NCBI GenBank assembly: GCA_033439265.1
Contig: JAVTVX010000010.1
Coordinates: 26,091,056-26,155,055 of the forward strand
DNA from: Dillenia suffruticosa
Lineage: Eukaryota > Streptophyta > Magnoliopsida > Dilleniales > Dilleniaceae
Direction of reading: 5' to 3'
DNA length: 64,000 bases
Position 1 is the first letter of the stretch. Every line of letters starts with the position of its first letter. Below the pieces are notes generated by a model. It searched no databases. It was given only the letters and a program-made list of their open reading frames with translations, and was not told where the DNA came from. Both the position numbers and the translations under genes were made by a program. Below are positions 12,401 through 24,461 of this stretch, piece after piece.

Positions 12401-15400
12401 CCAGCAGCAGAAGCACGTCTCCAAAGTTCTGCTGACAATGTTCCTGGACCATCTTCTCTGTATGGTTGCCTGTTGAAAATGTGTTCAGCACATGAATGTG
12501 CTAACTGCAAATAGCTAAAAACATTGGCAGCCCTAAGCACCTAAGCCAACAGCCTAACTCTTAAATCTTTATTTATTTTTACTTTGCAATCAAGTCCTAA
12601 ACTTTTGAATTATGTGAAAATCTTAGTATTCTAAGAGAATGATGCACATAATCTTCATGTGGCATGTTTCACTGTCAGTTTACTGCCACAAGGGGCTGCG
12701 GTGGTTGCTAGATGGCAAATATTATTAATAATAATAATAATATATGACTAGTTGTAATGATCTTGTATCACCCTGGATGGTAATGACATAAGTTTAACAG
12801 CATAGTTCTGGGTAAGGCTGTTATGACACCTGGGTAGTGTCACGGGTACGCGTGACACTACCCGGTCAAAGCTCGAACCGAGCTCGGGCTCAAGTAGCTC
12901 GGTATCAAGCTCTAGCTCGAGCCCATTTGTGTCGAGCTCGAAATCTCAACGACCTACCCGAGAGATGTTAATTTTAAAAAAAATAATAATTTTTATACGT
13001 AAAATTACGTTTTTAGGTATATTTTTTTAAATATATTACCCAACGATACTATCCGACGACACTGCCTGACGACATTTCGAGCTCGAGCTCGAGCTTGAAA
13101 AATATAAGCTCGACAAGCTTAAGCTCACCCAAAGTACACCCGAGCCGAGCTCGAGTATTGTAATACCCGAGCTCAACCCGGGTGTCATAACACCCGAGCT
13201 CAACCCGGGTGTCATAACACCCCTAGTTCTGGGACACAAATTCTCTAGGCCAAGTTATTTTTCCTAGCTTCATCTTGGTGTTTTGCGAGCAGGGTAAAGG
13301 GATGGCTTTGGACAAGCATCCACGGGCTATAGAGATTGGAACCTCTTTTTCATTTTGCATTTTTTGTAGGATGATTCCTTATTGTCCAACTTGTATCACT
13401 GTGTACCATTCTTGTCATCATTAATTTCTTTTCTATACAAGAATACGATAATATAGCATGTTCTTATTTCCATATTGATCTACAAGTAAAGTGTTTGGTA
13501 TTGAGAAATACCCTTGAAATTATAAGTTGAGGCAAAACAAGCTACAAGACTTTAAGAATCATAACTATTACCTTATATCAACTGAAAAGGCTAGATCACG
13601 GAGACGTGGTACTAAATAAGCAGCCTCTCGTTCCATAATTGTGCTGGCATTAGCAATACACAACTATAAAACAGTATTCAAGTAAACATGAAAATAGGCT
13701 GCAGCCAATGTCACAGAAGCATACTTGAGAACTACAGAAGCTGGTCCAAGACTCTGATGTAATCTGTCATTGTCATGCATGTAAGCAAGTCCACTTATTG
13801 CACCTCGAAGCAACTTAATAACAAAAAATCTTCTGCGCCTAATTATTTGCTCTTGTTCAAAAGGATTCCAGAACTGCTGCTCTCCTAAAGAACGGTTTTT
13901 TGAAACTTTTTCACTTGTAACTTTTGCATAGTCAGCACTGCTGTATTTACCATCATCACGAAAAGCAAGCCACTGTACAAAATTGAAAACTACAGATAGT
14001 TTACATTATCAAAATTGTCTATTCGTTCGAATTATATAGTAACTTGATTATAAACCTGCTCCCCAGTTGCAGTCTCAAACCCTCCTAATAGTATCAGAAG
14101 GTTTTGACAAACATCTTTTGAATTGCTCTGCAGAGAATGTGCAGGGAAAATTTTTCAGACAGGTTTCTTCAACTGATCATAGTATTAAAACTCAGTTAGG
14201 GTTAAGACCTGCAACAAGCTTTTCAAAATCTTGAATAGAAAATAAATAAACTAAAGTAAGAGGTTTAAGAGCCAGGTTTTATCCTACTTGAAGGAATAAA
14301 TGGGCATTTAACTCATTGGCAGCCATCAAATCAGCCTCAACACCCCCAGCTGTTTGTCCGGGATATACCTTCATATGTAACATGATTCAGAGAAAAGATA
14401 ATTAGCCTAAAAGCGCAATGCAGGCAGATGGCAAGGAAAAAAGGCTGCAGAACTTATTACTGTCAATGTATGTGAAGAATCATTTGTTCCCACTGACGCC
14501 CTCTCATTGAGCACTCTAGAGTTTCACCATGTTTTACATACAATGATATCAAAAATAAGGAATAAGAGCCCTAAATATGTAATCATAAGGATATGCTAGT
14601 TACGTTATATACCATGAACTTCTTTGTAACAAAGATACACCGGTTCCAGATAACCTCAACAAAGCCTCAAAAGTCCAACTACACCAGGAGAAGAGAGATT
14701 AAAACTTTTCTTCACTGTTCTACTCCATATAGGGCAAGGTCAGATATCGGTTCACAACTTAAGTTCTCGTATGTTAAATTCAAACTGTATTTCATGCTAT
14801 CCTTGAGGAGTGTTAGCTTTACTTACACAATTCTGTGCTTAATTTTTTATTGATTTCATACTGCTAAACATCCTAATTTGACATTTTCCAAAATGTGAGC
14901 GTGTTGTCCTTTGATTAAAAAATAGCAAGCCAAATGCAACGCACATCACACACGACAATGATTCTCGTTCTCAAGTAAAATACTGGATTTAGTGACTCCA
15001 TTAGATGTAACAGAAACCCTCACAGAGAAAACACTTTTGGCCTAGTTTGAATTACAGACTGGAAAGCCCAAGGATTGGAGTTATGCTCAGGACAACTATA
15101 CACAGGATAATTTATCTGAGGATAATTATTCTAATGTATATTTGATGTGGGACCATTTATAAGACTAGAACCAAATCTTAGCCCTAAATTCAAATTTCTA
15201 GGTAATAAAAGGGTTCTAATCAGAATTTATTTAATGAATCCGCCGTCTTACATCAAAAAATTCAATAACCAAAAATATTAAAAATATACCTAATGTTTTA
15301 ACCAAGAAAACTATCCTACAGTGAGCTTAAAATTTTTGACAGTTGGCCTTTTTAGTACATGCATTAATATTAAATAAAAGATTAATAAAAAAATACCCAT

Positions 15401-16023
15401 TAGGATAAAAATTGTAATAAAATTAAAAGATCACCTTAAAGATAACCCTACTTCCTTTAAGAGGACCCTGAGTAATTCTTCCCTCATAAAGTCTGCAAAT
15501 GAACTGCCACGAGTAGCATTAGTAGCTAGTAAATTCCCAGTTTATTTCATCCTCCAAATCAAAAACAAACAATTCACCTGATTTTGACGCTGCCTTCGCC
15601 GACATCCTGAATTCTGAGCTTCCCAATATCTTCCGAAACAAAACCAGGTTCAACTCCGATTCCCGATTGGAATCCCGAATAACTGAGGAACAAAATCCAC
15701 CGAAATTCAAATCAAATTCGGAAAAAATAGAAAGAAACAGGTGCGGGGATTAGGGGAATTACGCGGTACCTGGTAATGTTGATGAAGCCATAGCTGCCAA
15801 TGAGTCTTCCGACCTCGAAATCGTTAGGATTTGTGATCAGACTCGCTTTGCAGCGAAATCGAGCTCGTCTTCTGGTTCTGATACGAACTGAACATTGAAG
15901 AGAAGACGGAGGAGTGAGGAAAGCTCTCGAAGTTAATGAATGGATATGGAGATGGTAATTCGGTTGTGAGGGTTTTAAGAGATGTGGTTTTGCGTAGAGG
16001 CGATCGGATGATGTCATGAACAT
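9490..16023 (-). CDS. Plastid-targeted protein kinase-like (pseudokinase) protein, 12 exons, 433 aa
   Basis: Exons in transcript order: 16023-15770, 15682-15578, 15492-15435, 14368-14288, 14127-14056, 13972-13725, 13643-13572, 12469-12353, 12211-12130, 11963-11917, 10341-10260 and 9573-9490. They total 1302 nt and stay in one frame to a TGA. The first 60 residues are rich in Ser/Arg and poor in acidic residues, like a chloroplast transit peptide. Residues 233-433 follow the C-lobe of a protein kinase: an amphipathic helix ending GLAYMHDNDRLHQ, then SLGPASVVLN at the catalytic-loop position, RDLAFSVDI near the DFG position, LWRRASAAGAF, GIADDIYEAGLLFAYL and NPDFRKRPTAEAILNHRF at the end. The catalytic-loop Asp and a clear DFG are not conserved, so it may be a pseudokinase. 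I recognise the family as a conserved plant plastid protein but know no function. The alternative start is the ATG two codons downstream. Confidence 0.85.
12212..12352 (-). other. GC-AG intron of the kinase-like gene
   Basis: Between exon 8 (ends 12353) and exon 9 (starts 12211) the donor reads GATAT|GCAAGT. Using GC as donor restores GIADDIYEAG in frame with the next exon. The nearest GT alternative, two bases downstream at CAA|GT, shifts the frame. The acceptor is ATGCAG. Confidence 0.75.
12813..13225. mobile_element. hAT-type MITE in an intron of the kinase-like gene
   Basis: The left end TAAGGCTGTTATGACACC and the right end, read in reverse as TAGGGGTGTTATGACACC, are terminal inverted repeats. 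GTTCTGGG flanks both sides (12805-12812 and 13226-13233) as an 8-bp target duplication, typical of hAT. The interior is full of GAGCTCGAG-type palindromes and has no open frame. The right terminus contains a 27-bp tandem duplication (13165-13191 and 13192-13218). Confidence 0.85.
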
Positions 16024-16116
16024 TCTCTCTCCCTCTCTGTGATTGGCGCCAAAGGATGATAAACAGGAGATGGATAAGTGCAGTCCTGCTTAGGACGTGC
16101 CCACACTCATGGTTCA

Positions 16117-16444
16117 GAGTTTGTATTATATAACCTTATTTTTTTAAAAAAATTTAAAATAACGCCCTTCAAAAAATATTTCTAAATCTAATATTTATAT
16201 ATCTAATATTTATATACAAGTCACGACATAATACTATTTATCACGATCTCATATCGTGACTTCAAATCACGATATAGTATTATACATGTCGTGACTTAAA
16301 GTCAGACATATACTGTTTATGGTACTGTTCAATGAACAGTAGATGTCGTGACTTCAAATCACGACTTATGTGTGTTAAATTTGAAAATATTTTTTGAACG
16401 GTATTGTTTTAAATTTTTTTTAAAGTTAGTTCCAAACAAAGCTC
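16117..16444. mobile_element. Foldback Mutator-like MITE, copy 2, with 9-bp target duplication
   Basis: CATGGTTCA lies on both sides (16108-16116 and 16445-16453), a perfect 9-bp target site duplication as made by Mutator-like transposases. The ends begin GAGTTTGTA and, in reverse, GAGCTTTGTTTGGAA. The arms share the A-rich tract, the AACGCCCTTCAAAAAATATT block and its complement, and the TCGTGACTTCAAATCACGA palindromes of copy 1. It lies about 95 bp upstream of the kinase-like ATG. Confidence 0.88.
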
Positions 16445-16614
16445 CATGGTTCATATCTCCGCACCCATTTGGCTTATTTTTGAGAGCTATGTACCGAAAT
16501 AAATCTAAAAAAAAAATTTTAAATAACCTTAGACAGAAAATTTATTACGGGTTGAACCCACGACAGGCTATGTCGCGAGTTGAACCCGCGACAAAGCTTG
16601 GTGTCAACATCACA

Positions 16615-17075
16615 TGTGTCTCGTCTCCGAGACGCAACACGGTGGCCCTCCTCCACTTATGGCACTGCACTTCTTCCCCACAGCATTGCGCTCTCTCTCT
16701 CTCCCTCCCCCCGCTGGTGCTACACTCTCCTATGGCACTACGTTCTCCCTTTCTCCCTCCACCCGCGGCGCTGCGCTCCTCTCTCCCTACTCCGCAGTGC
16801 TACGTTCTCCCCCTCGGCGGTGCTATGCTCTCCCCCCCCTCTCTCTCTCTCTCCCCTCGCAGCACTTATCCCTCTCTCTCCCCCATGGCACTCCCTCTCT
16901 CTCCCTCCCCTTGCGGCACTCCTCTCTCTCTCTCACCCCCGCAGCACTCCTCCCTCTCCCTCCCTCCCCCACTGCCGCAAAAGCCCTCTTCCTCTCTCCC
17001 CCATAGTCGTGGGAGCCTCCCTTTCCCTCCCTCCCCCACTGCTGCAAGAGCCAACTCCCTCCCTCGATGGGAAAT
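16615..17075. repeat. Pyrimidine-rich degenerate minisatellite
   Basis: About 460 bp of CTCTCCCTCCC-type sequence punctuated every 30-50 bases by variants of GCGGCACT/GCAGCACT. All three plus frames and two minus frames stay open because the sequence is low-complexity, so the long open frames here (up to 245 codons) are not taken as genes. Confidence 0.8.
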
Positions 17076-18479
17076 CATTTCATAATCCGATTTGAACGAA
17101 TAAAATTAAATCAATCGTGATCGTTTTAAATTAATTAAAATTGATAAAATCTTTCAATCATTCGAACTGATCCAAACTGCAAATAGATATACCTACTCCT
17201 AAAATATTTAATTTAAAGTATTATTTTATATTAAATGAAATATTATAGGGAAAAAAGGACAAACAGTTGTACATTACATATAATGTATTTCAATATTTTG
17301 AAATAGAAGCTTATAATATTTCAAATGGAGAATCTCAAAAGTGGAATTTTAAAAGTTCCATGAAAAGAAAAAATATGCAACATTTTATTTATATGCTAAA
17401 AATAAGAAATAGTTTAATTCAATTTTATTTTTTCAATTTTATTTTTTCAATTTTTTGTATGTAAATACATATATTTAAAAATCTAAAAATTATTCAAAAT
17501 CATTGACGTTAAACTGCAGGAGACTTCACCTTACCCCCAAATTAATTTTTTTAAAAAAATTTAAATTTTGTGAGTTTATAAAATGTTAAAATGTCATCTC
17601 ACTTTACTTGGTATCTTGGTAACCGAATTGGGTGTAAATTAATTATTGGGCGAGCAACTCAAACATCCTGCCAAGCCACTAAGTCACCTTTTTGAATTCC
17701 AACTTCCTACCCCCACCCCCCCCGCCGGAACAAAATGCACAGGACTACTATACAATTTGTGTTCAAATCGTTCGATCAACTACTTGATTTAATTTGATTT
17801 AGACTAAATTTGAATTGAGTTTATTATATAATCAAATCGAATTCAAATAATAAAATTATAAAATTAAAAATTCATTGAATAACTCAATAACACAACAACA
17901 ATGATAAACTGACTCTTAATTTCAATATTTGAGATCAATCATTTGAAAAATAAATTTTGAAAATAATAATAAATAAAAAAATAAAAAAATATTTAAAATA
18001 TGTTAGTTTAATTTGTGTAAATTTTTTTATACCATTCATTCTATTCAATATCATATTTTTCTCAAAACCCTTAACTATCATATTTTTATGAATAATTTGT
18101 ATTCAAATTTTCAGCGATCTATCCCTATATTTTACTAGATTTTATATATTTAAGTTTTCGATTCTCTTAACCGCTATATTTTTTGATTTTTTTTGTATAT
18201 ATACAACCACCTCGAATGATATTTTCATATTTTATTCACAATTGAATTAAATTAATAATATATATTAATATATATTATATATATTTATATATTATTATAA
18301 TATAAAAAATTAAATTAAATAGAATATATTATATATATACAAATTATTCATTGAGTTCACCCTTTTTGGGTCCACCCTCTTCTCCTTCCTTTTCCTTTCC
18401 CTGATTCACGCTTCTCTTCTCTCTCCACATTCTCATTCTCAAACCTTTCGCTCTCCGCTCTAAGTACTCTCTCTCTCTT
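17076..18479. other. Intergenic AT-rich spacer upstream of the HSF gene
   Basis: No gene is seen. Near 17615-17690 the minus strand reads GGTGACTTAGTGGCTTGGC followed by TTGAGTTGCTCGCCC, vaguely like the A- and B-box head of a tRNA-derived SINE, too decayed to call. The end of the spacer is a CT-rich tract. Confidence 0.4.
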
Positions 18480-18834
18480 GAGTTTTGTGCGGATATGTTT
18501 TGAAGAAAAAAAAATTTTAAATATCCCCATGGTAAACTAATTAAAAAGTATCAAAACATATAAGTTTTTAAAACTTGACATGCATGATTCATGAAATAAT
18601 ACCATGTTGAGTTTTAAAAACTGAATATGATATTGTTCATAATCATTTTATGTCGAGTTTTTAAAATTTAATATAAATACTATACATGTCGAGTTTTGAA
18701 AACTCAACATAATACTGTTAACAGTACATATTGTTTAATAAATAGTACCATACGGAGTCTGTCTGTGTTATTTTTGAAACCTTTTTACAATCGGGGATTT
18801 TTTTTTTCTTCGAGGCCACGACAATACAAAGCTC
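18480..18834. mobile_element. Foldback Mutator-like MITE, copy 3 (diverged)
   Basis: Ends GAGTTTTGTGCGGAT and, in reverse, GAGCTTTGTATTGTC match the termini of copies 1 and 2. The interior has the same plan: repeats of the TCGAGTTTTGAAAACTCAACAT type, then AACAGTACATATTGTTTAATAAATAGTACC. It ends 70 bp before the HSF start codon. Flanks are CT-rich and no clear target duplication can be read. Confidence 0.7.
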
Positions 18835-19150
18835 TTCTCTCTGTTATGGTTTATTTTAGTAAAACTTCTGCAATATTTCTTCGAATTTAGTTCAAGATTG
18901 CGGAATGGAAGGCCGAAGAGGTTCGGAGAAGACGACCCCGGCGATGGCGAGCATGAATTCGCCGCCGCAGTTTCTGAGTAAGACGCATGATATCGTCGAC
19001 GATCCGTCCACCGACTCGGTCGTGTCCTGGAGTTCTGGCATCAATAGCTTTGTAGTGTGGAATGTGCCGGAGTTTGCGAAAGAGCTCTTGCCTAAGTATT
19101 TTAAGCACAACAATTTCTCCAGCTTCGTTCGTCAATTGAACACCTATGTG

Positions 19151-19151
<1 letters not shown>

Positions 19152-19209
<58 letters not shown>
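19152..19209 (+). repeat. (CT)n(TA)n microsatellite at the HSF donor site
   Basis: About 17 CT dinucleotides followed by about 12 TA dinucleotides begin four bases after the presumed donor GT of the HSF intron. They have replaced the usual GTAAGT/GTGAGT context. Confidence 0.9.
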
Positions 19210-19216
<7 letters not shown>

Positions 19217-21764
19217 AATATGCATATCATGATTATGCGTTTTATTTCTCTATTGCGGATTTTGATTAAGTTTGGTGTAGACTGTGTGGTTATTGAAATT
19301 AAAGATGTATTTCTTATGCAAGAAAATAGTTGTGGAGAAAGGCGTTGTATTAGATATATACTTCAATAAGGAGTTGAGATGTTTAATACAGGCAAGTTCA
19401 TTTAAGTGTTGTATAAAGAACAAGAACATTCCGTTTTAATACTAAAAGAATAGGAAGATGAATGTTAGAGAGTACAGATGAGCGTCAATGATTTAAGATG
19501 TTGCTGAATGGGATATTTTGTAATTCGTCAGTTCATTTTAGTTGTTGGTTGTGAATCATCATAAATGGCATTAAAGTAGGAGTGGCTTGGCCCCCTTTTT
19601 TGTGCGTGGCAATGGGGATTCATAAGATGGGATCTTCCCAGTTTGAAAATCAAGAGGTTGTGGCGTTTTAGAGAGGCACTATCTCAAATATTTTAGGGGA
19701 AAGATATTTATTCCTTAGGGAACCCTTGATTTTGTTATAGTGCTGAGTTGCCCTTTTATTTAGTCTCCAATCAAAATAGAAGTGAGAAGGGATCTTTTGG
19801 TGATTATATCTTCAAATCAACATTGGGCACTTATTTTAGTAGATGTTTTCAAATTAAATACATGTGAGACGAATGTTAAACATCTCATTGCACAAAGTTT
19901 TCAATAATTTTTTTTAGTGTCATAATTAGAAGTTTCATCATTGGGGTTGGATTGTTATCGCACATAGAATTATTGTTGGAAGAGCCTTGGCCTCCTTCTT
20001 CACTTGAAAGATCATATATGGTCACATAAGGTAGAGCATCATCCCTGGAAAGATTTTCTGCATCCATTTGATTAATGTAGTATTTCTCTGTCTTCTTTGG
20101 AGCGTATTATATCCTCCTTGGAACTATATTTCTTCTTCTTAAATTCACCCTTTCTTTTTAAAGTAAAAGTGTTGCTGAGTAGTGGGGTCGTCAGCATAGT
20201 TTTTGGATCCAAACATGTATTCATGCAATAATCAGCAAGAAAAGTTTAAAGCAATATAGCTTAGTAACTTTGACATGGAAGATGTCAATAAACTAATGGG
20301 ATGTGATTTTCATCCATTTCAAATTGCAAGGTCCCATTCGGATGCATGCAAAAAATAGCCCTGTTTGTACAGGATATAAACTGTAGTGTTGGAAGTTACT
20401 CATCTCATTTATGATTCTCTATAGCCAAAGCAAAAAGGGAACTACTTGAAGGCATAAAGGTGCTACCACCCAGACACAAATAAGATATTTATATAATCAG
20501 GGTTGTATGCTCTGCCTTCTAGACAAGAAGATTGAGAATGAATGGCTAAGCATATTAACTCTTAAAGCAAAAGAAGAAGATTCAAATAGAACTTTCGCCC
20601 AGTGGTGACCTTTCTATGCCCTTTAACTCTTTCTTCTTTTGATAAGAAAGACACACCAAGGAGGTGCACCACGTACAATCCAGGAAAGGTAAAATAACAA
20701 CCTGAGCCTTAATCCCAAATTTTGGGGTTGGCTGTTTGAGAGACAAATATAGGACAATCCAAGGAAGGGAAAATGAATCCACAAAATACATAGCATCCTC
20801 TTCCATCCCCAAAAATTGAGAAGAAGGCCAAAAAGGTGTATGTACAATCCACTTAATGCATAAAGGGTGCATGATGGAGGGGAAGATTTTAAATCAAAAG
20901 CACATGACGGCATTAGACTCCAAGCTGAGCTTTCTTGGCCTTTAACTCTGTGCTATTTGTATCTCTCCAGACCAACTCAAACTAGAACATAGTGAGAGAG
21001 ACCGAGAATATAAACCATGTTACTCCAAGCTCACAATACTTCTGAAAATGAACCTGCCAGCACCTAAAAGATGCATGATGGAGTAGATTATCTCATGATA
21101 AATGCTATTTGTCAATGTCATACCTCTCTTTTGGAAGTTATCTGAAGTGAAATTCCTATCAGAGTCTCATAAGCTAAGAAAGGAATCTTGGTGGGATCCC
21201 TGCCTTCCAAATAAATACTCGTGCAAAATCCGGCCTTGTTAATTTGCTTTCCTCTTCTGTGGTACTTAAAAATATGATTGTGCTTTAAGGATTAGAGCAC
21301 AATCATAGAGGGAATTTACTCCTTGCTGTATTCATTTAAGCTTAGAGACTGGTTTGTTTAACAGGTAACCTCCTCATATCAGATCAGAGAGGAAACTTCC
21401 CCATGTCTGTCTTGCTTTGCAAATTATTGTAAGCTCAGGAATAAATGGTGTTATAGCAAAATATTTTAAGTCTAAGATAGAAAGAATGGAGTTTCTTTGA
21501 GGAAACATGGCAGTTGAAGAAAGTGGCATGCCCAAAAAAGGGAAAAAAAAGTAAAAACATAAAGTTGTAAACAACTAGGATTCTTGATAAATTTCATATC
21601 GTTTAGAACTAATTTGCTGTCTTTTTTAACCAGGATATGCATAGAATTATGTGTGAGATATGAGATAAATGGAAATAAACACACATTAAAACAGAAAAAA
21701 TTCTGGATTTTCTATAGTAAATTATATATATCTCATGTTAACAAAAGAGGAGATAGTAAGGAAT
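19210..21764 (+). other. HSF intron, 5' part, no gene seen
   Basis: The few open frames of 60-96 codons (19885-20067, 20582-20913) match no family. On the minus strand at about 20701-20740 the text CCAACCCCAAAATTTGGG plus ATTAAGGCTCAGG resembles a motif scattered through plant retroelement relics, but nothing larger can be recognised around it. Confidence 0.4.
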
Positions 21765-21902
21765 ACTTGATGCATTTCCAAATTTTGTATTAAAATGGGA
21801 GAGTGCTAATATAGATGAGCATGTGAGATGGTCATTTGTACTGCAATCAGAAAATATGCATAAAATAACCATCAAAGTCATAATTAGCAAGAAAAGAAGT
21901 AT

Positions 21903-21974
21903 TTTTGGTTGGAAAATTTTAATTAGGGTTGGTAGATTCAAAGTCTAGAGTGCTAATCACCACATCATAAAACC
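21903..21974 (-). pseudogene. tRNA-Gln relic, unit 1
   Basis: The anticodon arm (ACTTTGAATC) and the 5' half are recognisable, but the T arm and 3' acceptor strand have lost similarity. This is the leftmost and one of the most decayed copies. Confidence 0.7.
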
Positions 21975-22584
21975 TAGTTGGTTTGTAGACAAAGTATGAC
22001 CTTGTAAGGCAGTTTATTTCCAACCTTTTTCATGTCTGAAGTTTAGGGTTGCAGTTGGCTTAGACATAACATCTTACATATTCAGCCAAAGAAATAGAAA
22101 ATAATAGAGGTGATATTAGGGAATTGGGAGGCCTGTGAAAGAGATTTTAATGCCCTGCAAAAGGGGGAAAATGATGAAGTTGTACAAAGTTGGAGTTTTT
22201 GATCAAATTTGTAAATTGTCCTAGGTTTTCTGTGTGTTCAGCAGAAGATAGGAAGAAAAAATCATTAATAAGAAGCATTAGCCAGAAGTTTTAGAATTCT
22301 GCATTCTTTTGTGATCAATATTTATGATAAACAATGGACCTATCTTGGAAAGAAGGAAAAATTAGTATTAATTGTTGCACCACTGGAGGTCTTTTGATAG
22401 GGAAAGATTAGTATTAGTTGATGCATTACTTAATTTCTTGTCTAAATGGGATGTGTATACTTAGAGACAAGCTTGCAAGATGGTCATTTGATGTTATAAT
22501 AGTAATCCAAATGGTATATGGTAAGCTGCAAAGTTATGTGGGAGAAGGATATTAATAGATGAAGTGCATGTCATTTTTGGTTGA

Positions 22585-22656
22585 AAAAATGTGATGGAGT
22601 TGAACCAAGGTCGCCGGATTCAAAGTTTAGAGCGCAAAGCACTACACCATAGAACC
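22585..22656 (-). pseudogene. tRNA-Gln relic, unit 2
   Basis: The 5' acceptor and D arm are kept; the 3' acceptor strand no longer pairs and the anticodon stem has mismatches. Confidence 0.75.
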
Positions 22657-23254
22657 TGTTTGGTTTATGGATGAAGTATGCCCTATATACGGGGATTATA
22701 TGCAACCTTTTCAACATCTCAATTTAAGGGTTACTGATGGTTTGAAGATAGCATATGGAAGAGTGTTACACATCCAGTTGAAGTAAGGGATAAAGAATGG
22801 AGGTGTTATAGGGGAAATGTTAGGAGGCTTGTCGCAGAGCCTTACGAAGATATCATGCTCAAAAAGTGAAATAGGGAACAAAGTTGAAGTTCCTAATCAA
22901 AATTGTGATTGATCTTGGTTGGCCTTGTGTTTGAGGAAGATAGACAATCATTTATGAGATAGACTAAGTTCTAAATTTCAAAAAACCGGAACCTTTTGAG
23001 ATCAATCCTTGTGACAAGGGAAATTATGATTTTTACTTTTTTGATGATATTCTTTGATGCATTACTTAATTTCTCATGTAAATGGGATATGCATGATTAG
23101 AGACAAGTATGCAAGATGGTCATTTGATGTTGCTTTGGTAGCACAAATGAAAATGGAAAGAGAAAAATAGACTACCTGCAAAAGTTACATGTGAAAAAAT
23201 ATATTAATAGATGAAGTGCGTCCCATTTTTTGTTAAAAAAAAGTGATAGATAAA

Positions 23255-23326
23255 AGGTCGTACTGGGAGTCAAACCCACGTCGCTGGATTCAGAGTCCAA
23301 ATTGCTAACGACTACATCATAGAACC
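23255..23326 (-). tRNA. tRNA-Gln-like copy with CTG anticodon, unit 3, diverged
   Basis: Length is the full 72 nt. The anticodon loop reads CTCTGAA, so the anticodon is CTG instead of TTG, still a glutamine anticodon. The acceptor stem has one mismatch and the B box has a C-to-T change, so activity is doubtful. Confidence 0.5.
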
Positions 23327-23877
23327 TGTTTGGTTTTCTCTATATGTAGGCACTATATGCAACCTTTTCAACCTCTCAATTTAAGGTTACTGATGGCTTG
23401 AAGAGGACACATGGAAAAGTCTTACACATTTGATTGAAGAAAGGTAAAAAGAATAGAGGTGTTATTGGGGAAACGTCAGGGGGCTTTTGGCAAAGACTTA
23501 TGTGAATTTCATGCCCAAAAAGTGAAAAGGGTACAAACTTAAAGTTCCTGATCAAATTGTGATTTTCCTTGGTTGACCTTGTGTTTTGAGGAAGATGGAC
23601 GATCATTTATGTGATGGATTAATTCCAAGGCTCAAAAAACTTCAAGAGAAAGTTATAATCTTTACTCTTTTTGATGAGGAAAGATAGTTATTAATTGATA
23701 CATTACTTAATTTTTTGTCTAAATGGGATATGTGCGATTAGAGACAAATATGCAAGATGGCATTTGATGTTCCTGTGGTAGCCCCGATGAAAATGGAAAG
23801 AGAAAAATAGAGTAGCTGCAAAAGTTACATGGGAAAAAAGATATTAATAGATGAAGTGTGTGCTATTTCTGGTTAAA

Positions 23878-23949
23878 AGGTCCTACCAATAGTCAAACCT
23901 ATGTCACTTGATTCAGAGTCCAGAGTGCTAACCACTGCACCATAGAACC
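23878..23949 (-). pseudogene. tRNA-Gln relic with CTG anticodon, unit 4
   Basis: It shares the CTCTGAA loop with unit 3, but the anticodon stem and T stem carry unpaired changes. Confidence 0.7.
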
Positions 23950-24461
23950 TGTTTGGTTTACCCTATATGTGGGCATTGTATGTAACCTTTTTAAAATCTC
24001 AATTTGAAGTTATAGATGGGTTGAAGATAGCATATGGAAAAGTCTTACACATTCGATTGAAGAAAGGAAAAAAGAATAGAGGTTTATTGTGGAAACATCA
24101 TGAGGGTTTTGGCAAAGGCTTATGTGAATTTCAAGCCCAAGTGAAAAGGGTACAAAGTTTAAGTTCCTGATCAAAATTGTAATTATCCTTGGTTGACCTT
24201 GTGTTTTGAGGAAAATAGACAATCATTTATAAGATAGATTAATTCCAAGTTTCAAAAAACTACAAGGGAAAATTATGATCTTTACTTTCTGATATGAAAA
24301 GATAATTATTAATTAATACATTACTTAATTTCTTGTCTAAATGGGATATTTGCGATTAGAGACAAGTAAGCAAGATGGTCATTTGATATTCCTATGGTAG
24401 CCCTCATGAAAATGGAAAGAGAAAAATAGGTTAGATGAAGTGTGTGCCATTTTTGTTTAAA

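Noticed and set aside
16348-17095. Overlapping open frames of up to 245 codons
   Set aside because: They run through the C/T minisatellite in all three frames; the composition is Pro/Ser/Leu repeats with no domain, so they are products of low complexity.
19885-20067. 60-codon minus frame starting MDAENLSRDDALPYVTIYD
   Set aside because: It has a protein-like texture but no recognisable family, and sits alone in an intron; not enough support for a gene.
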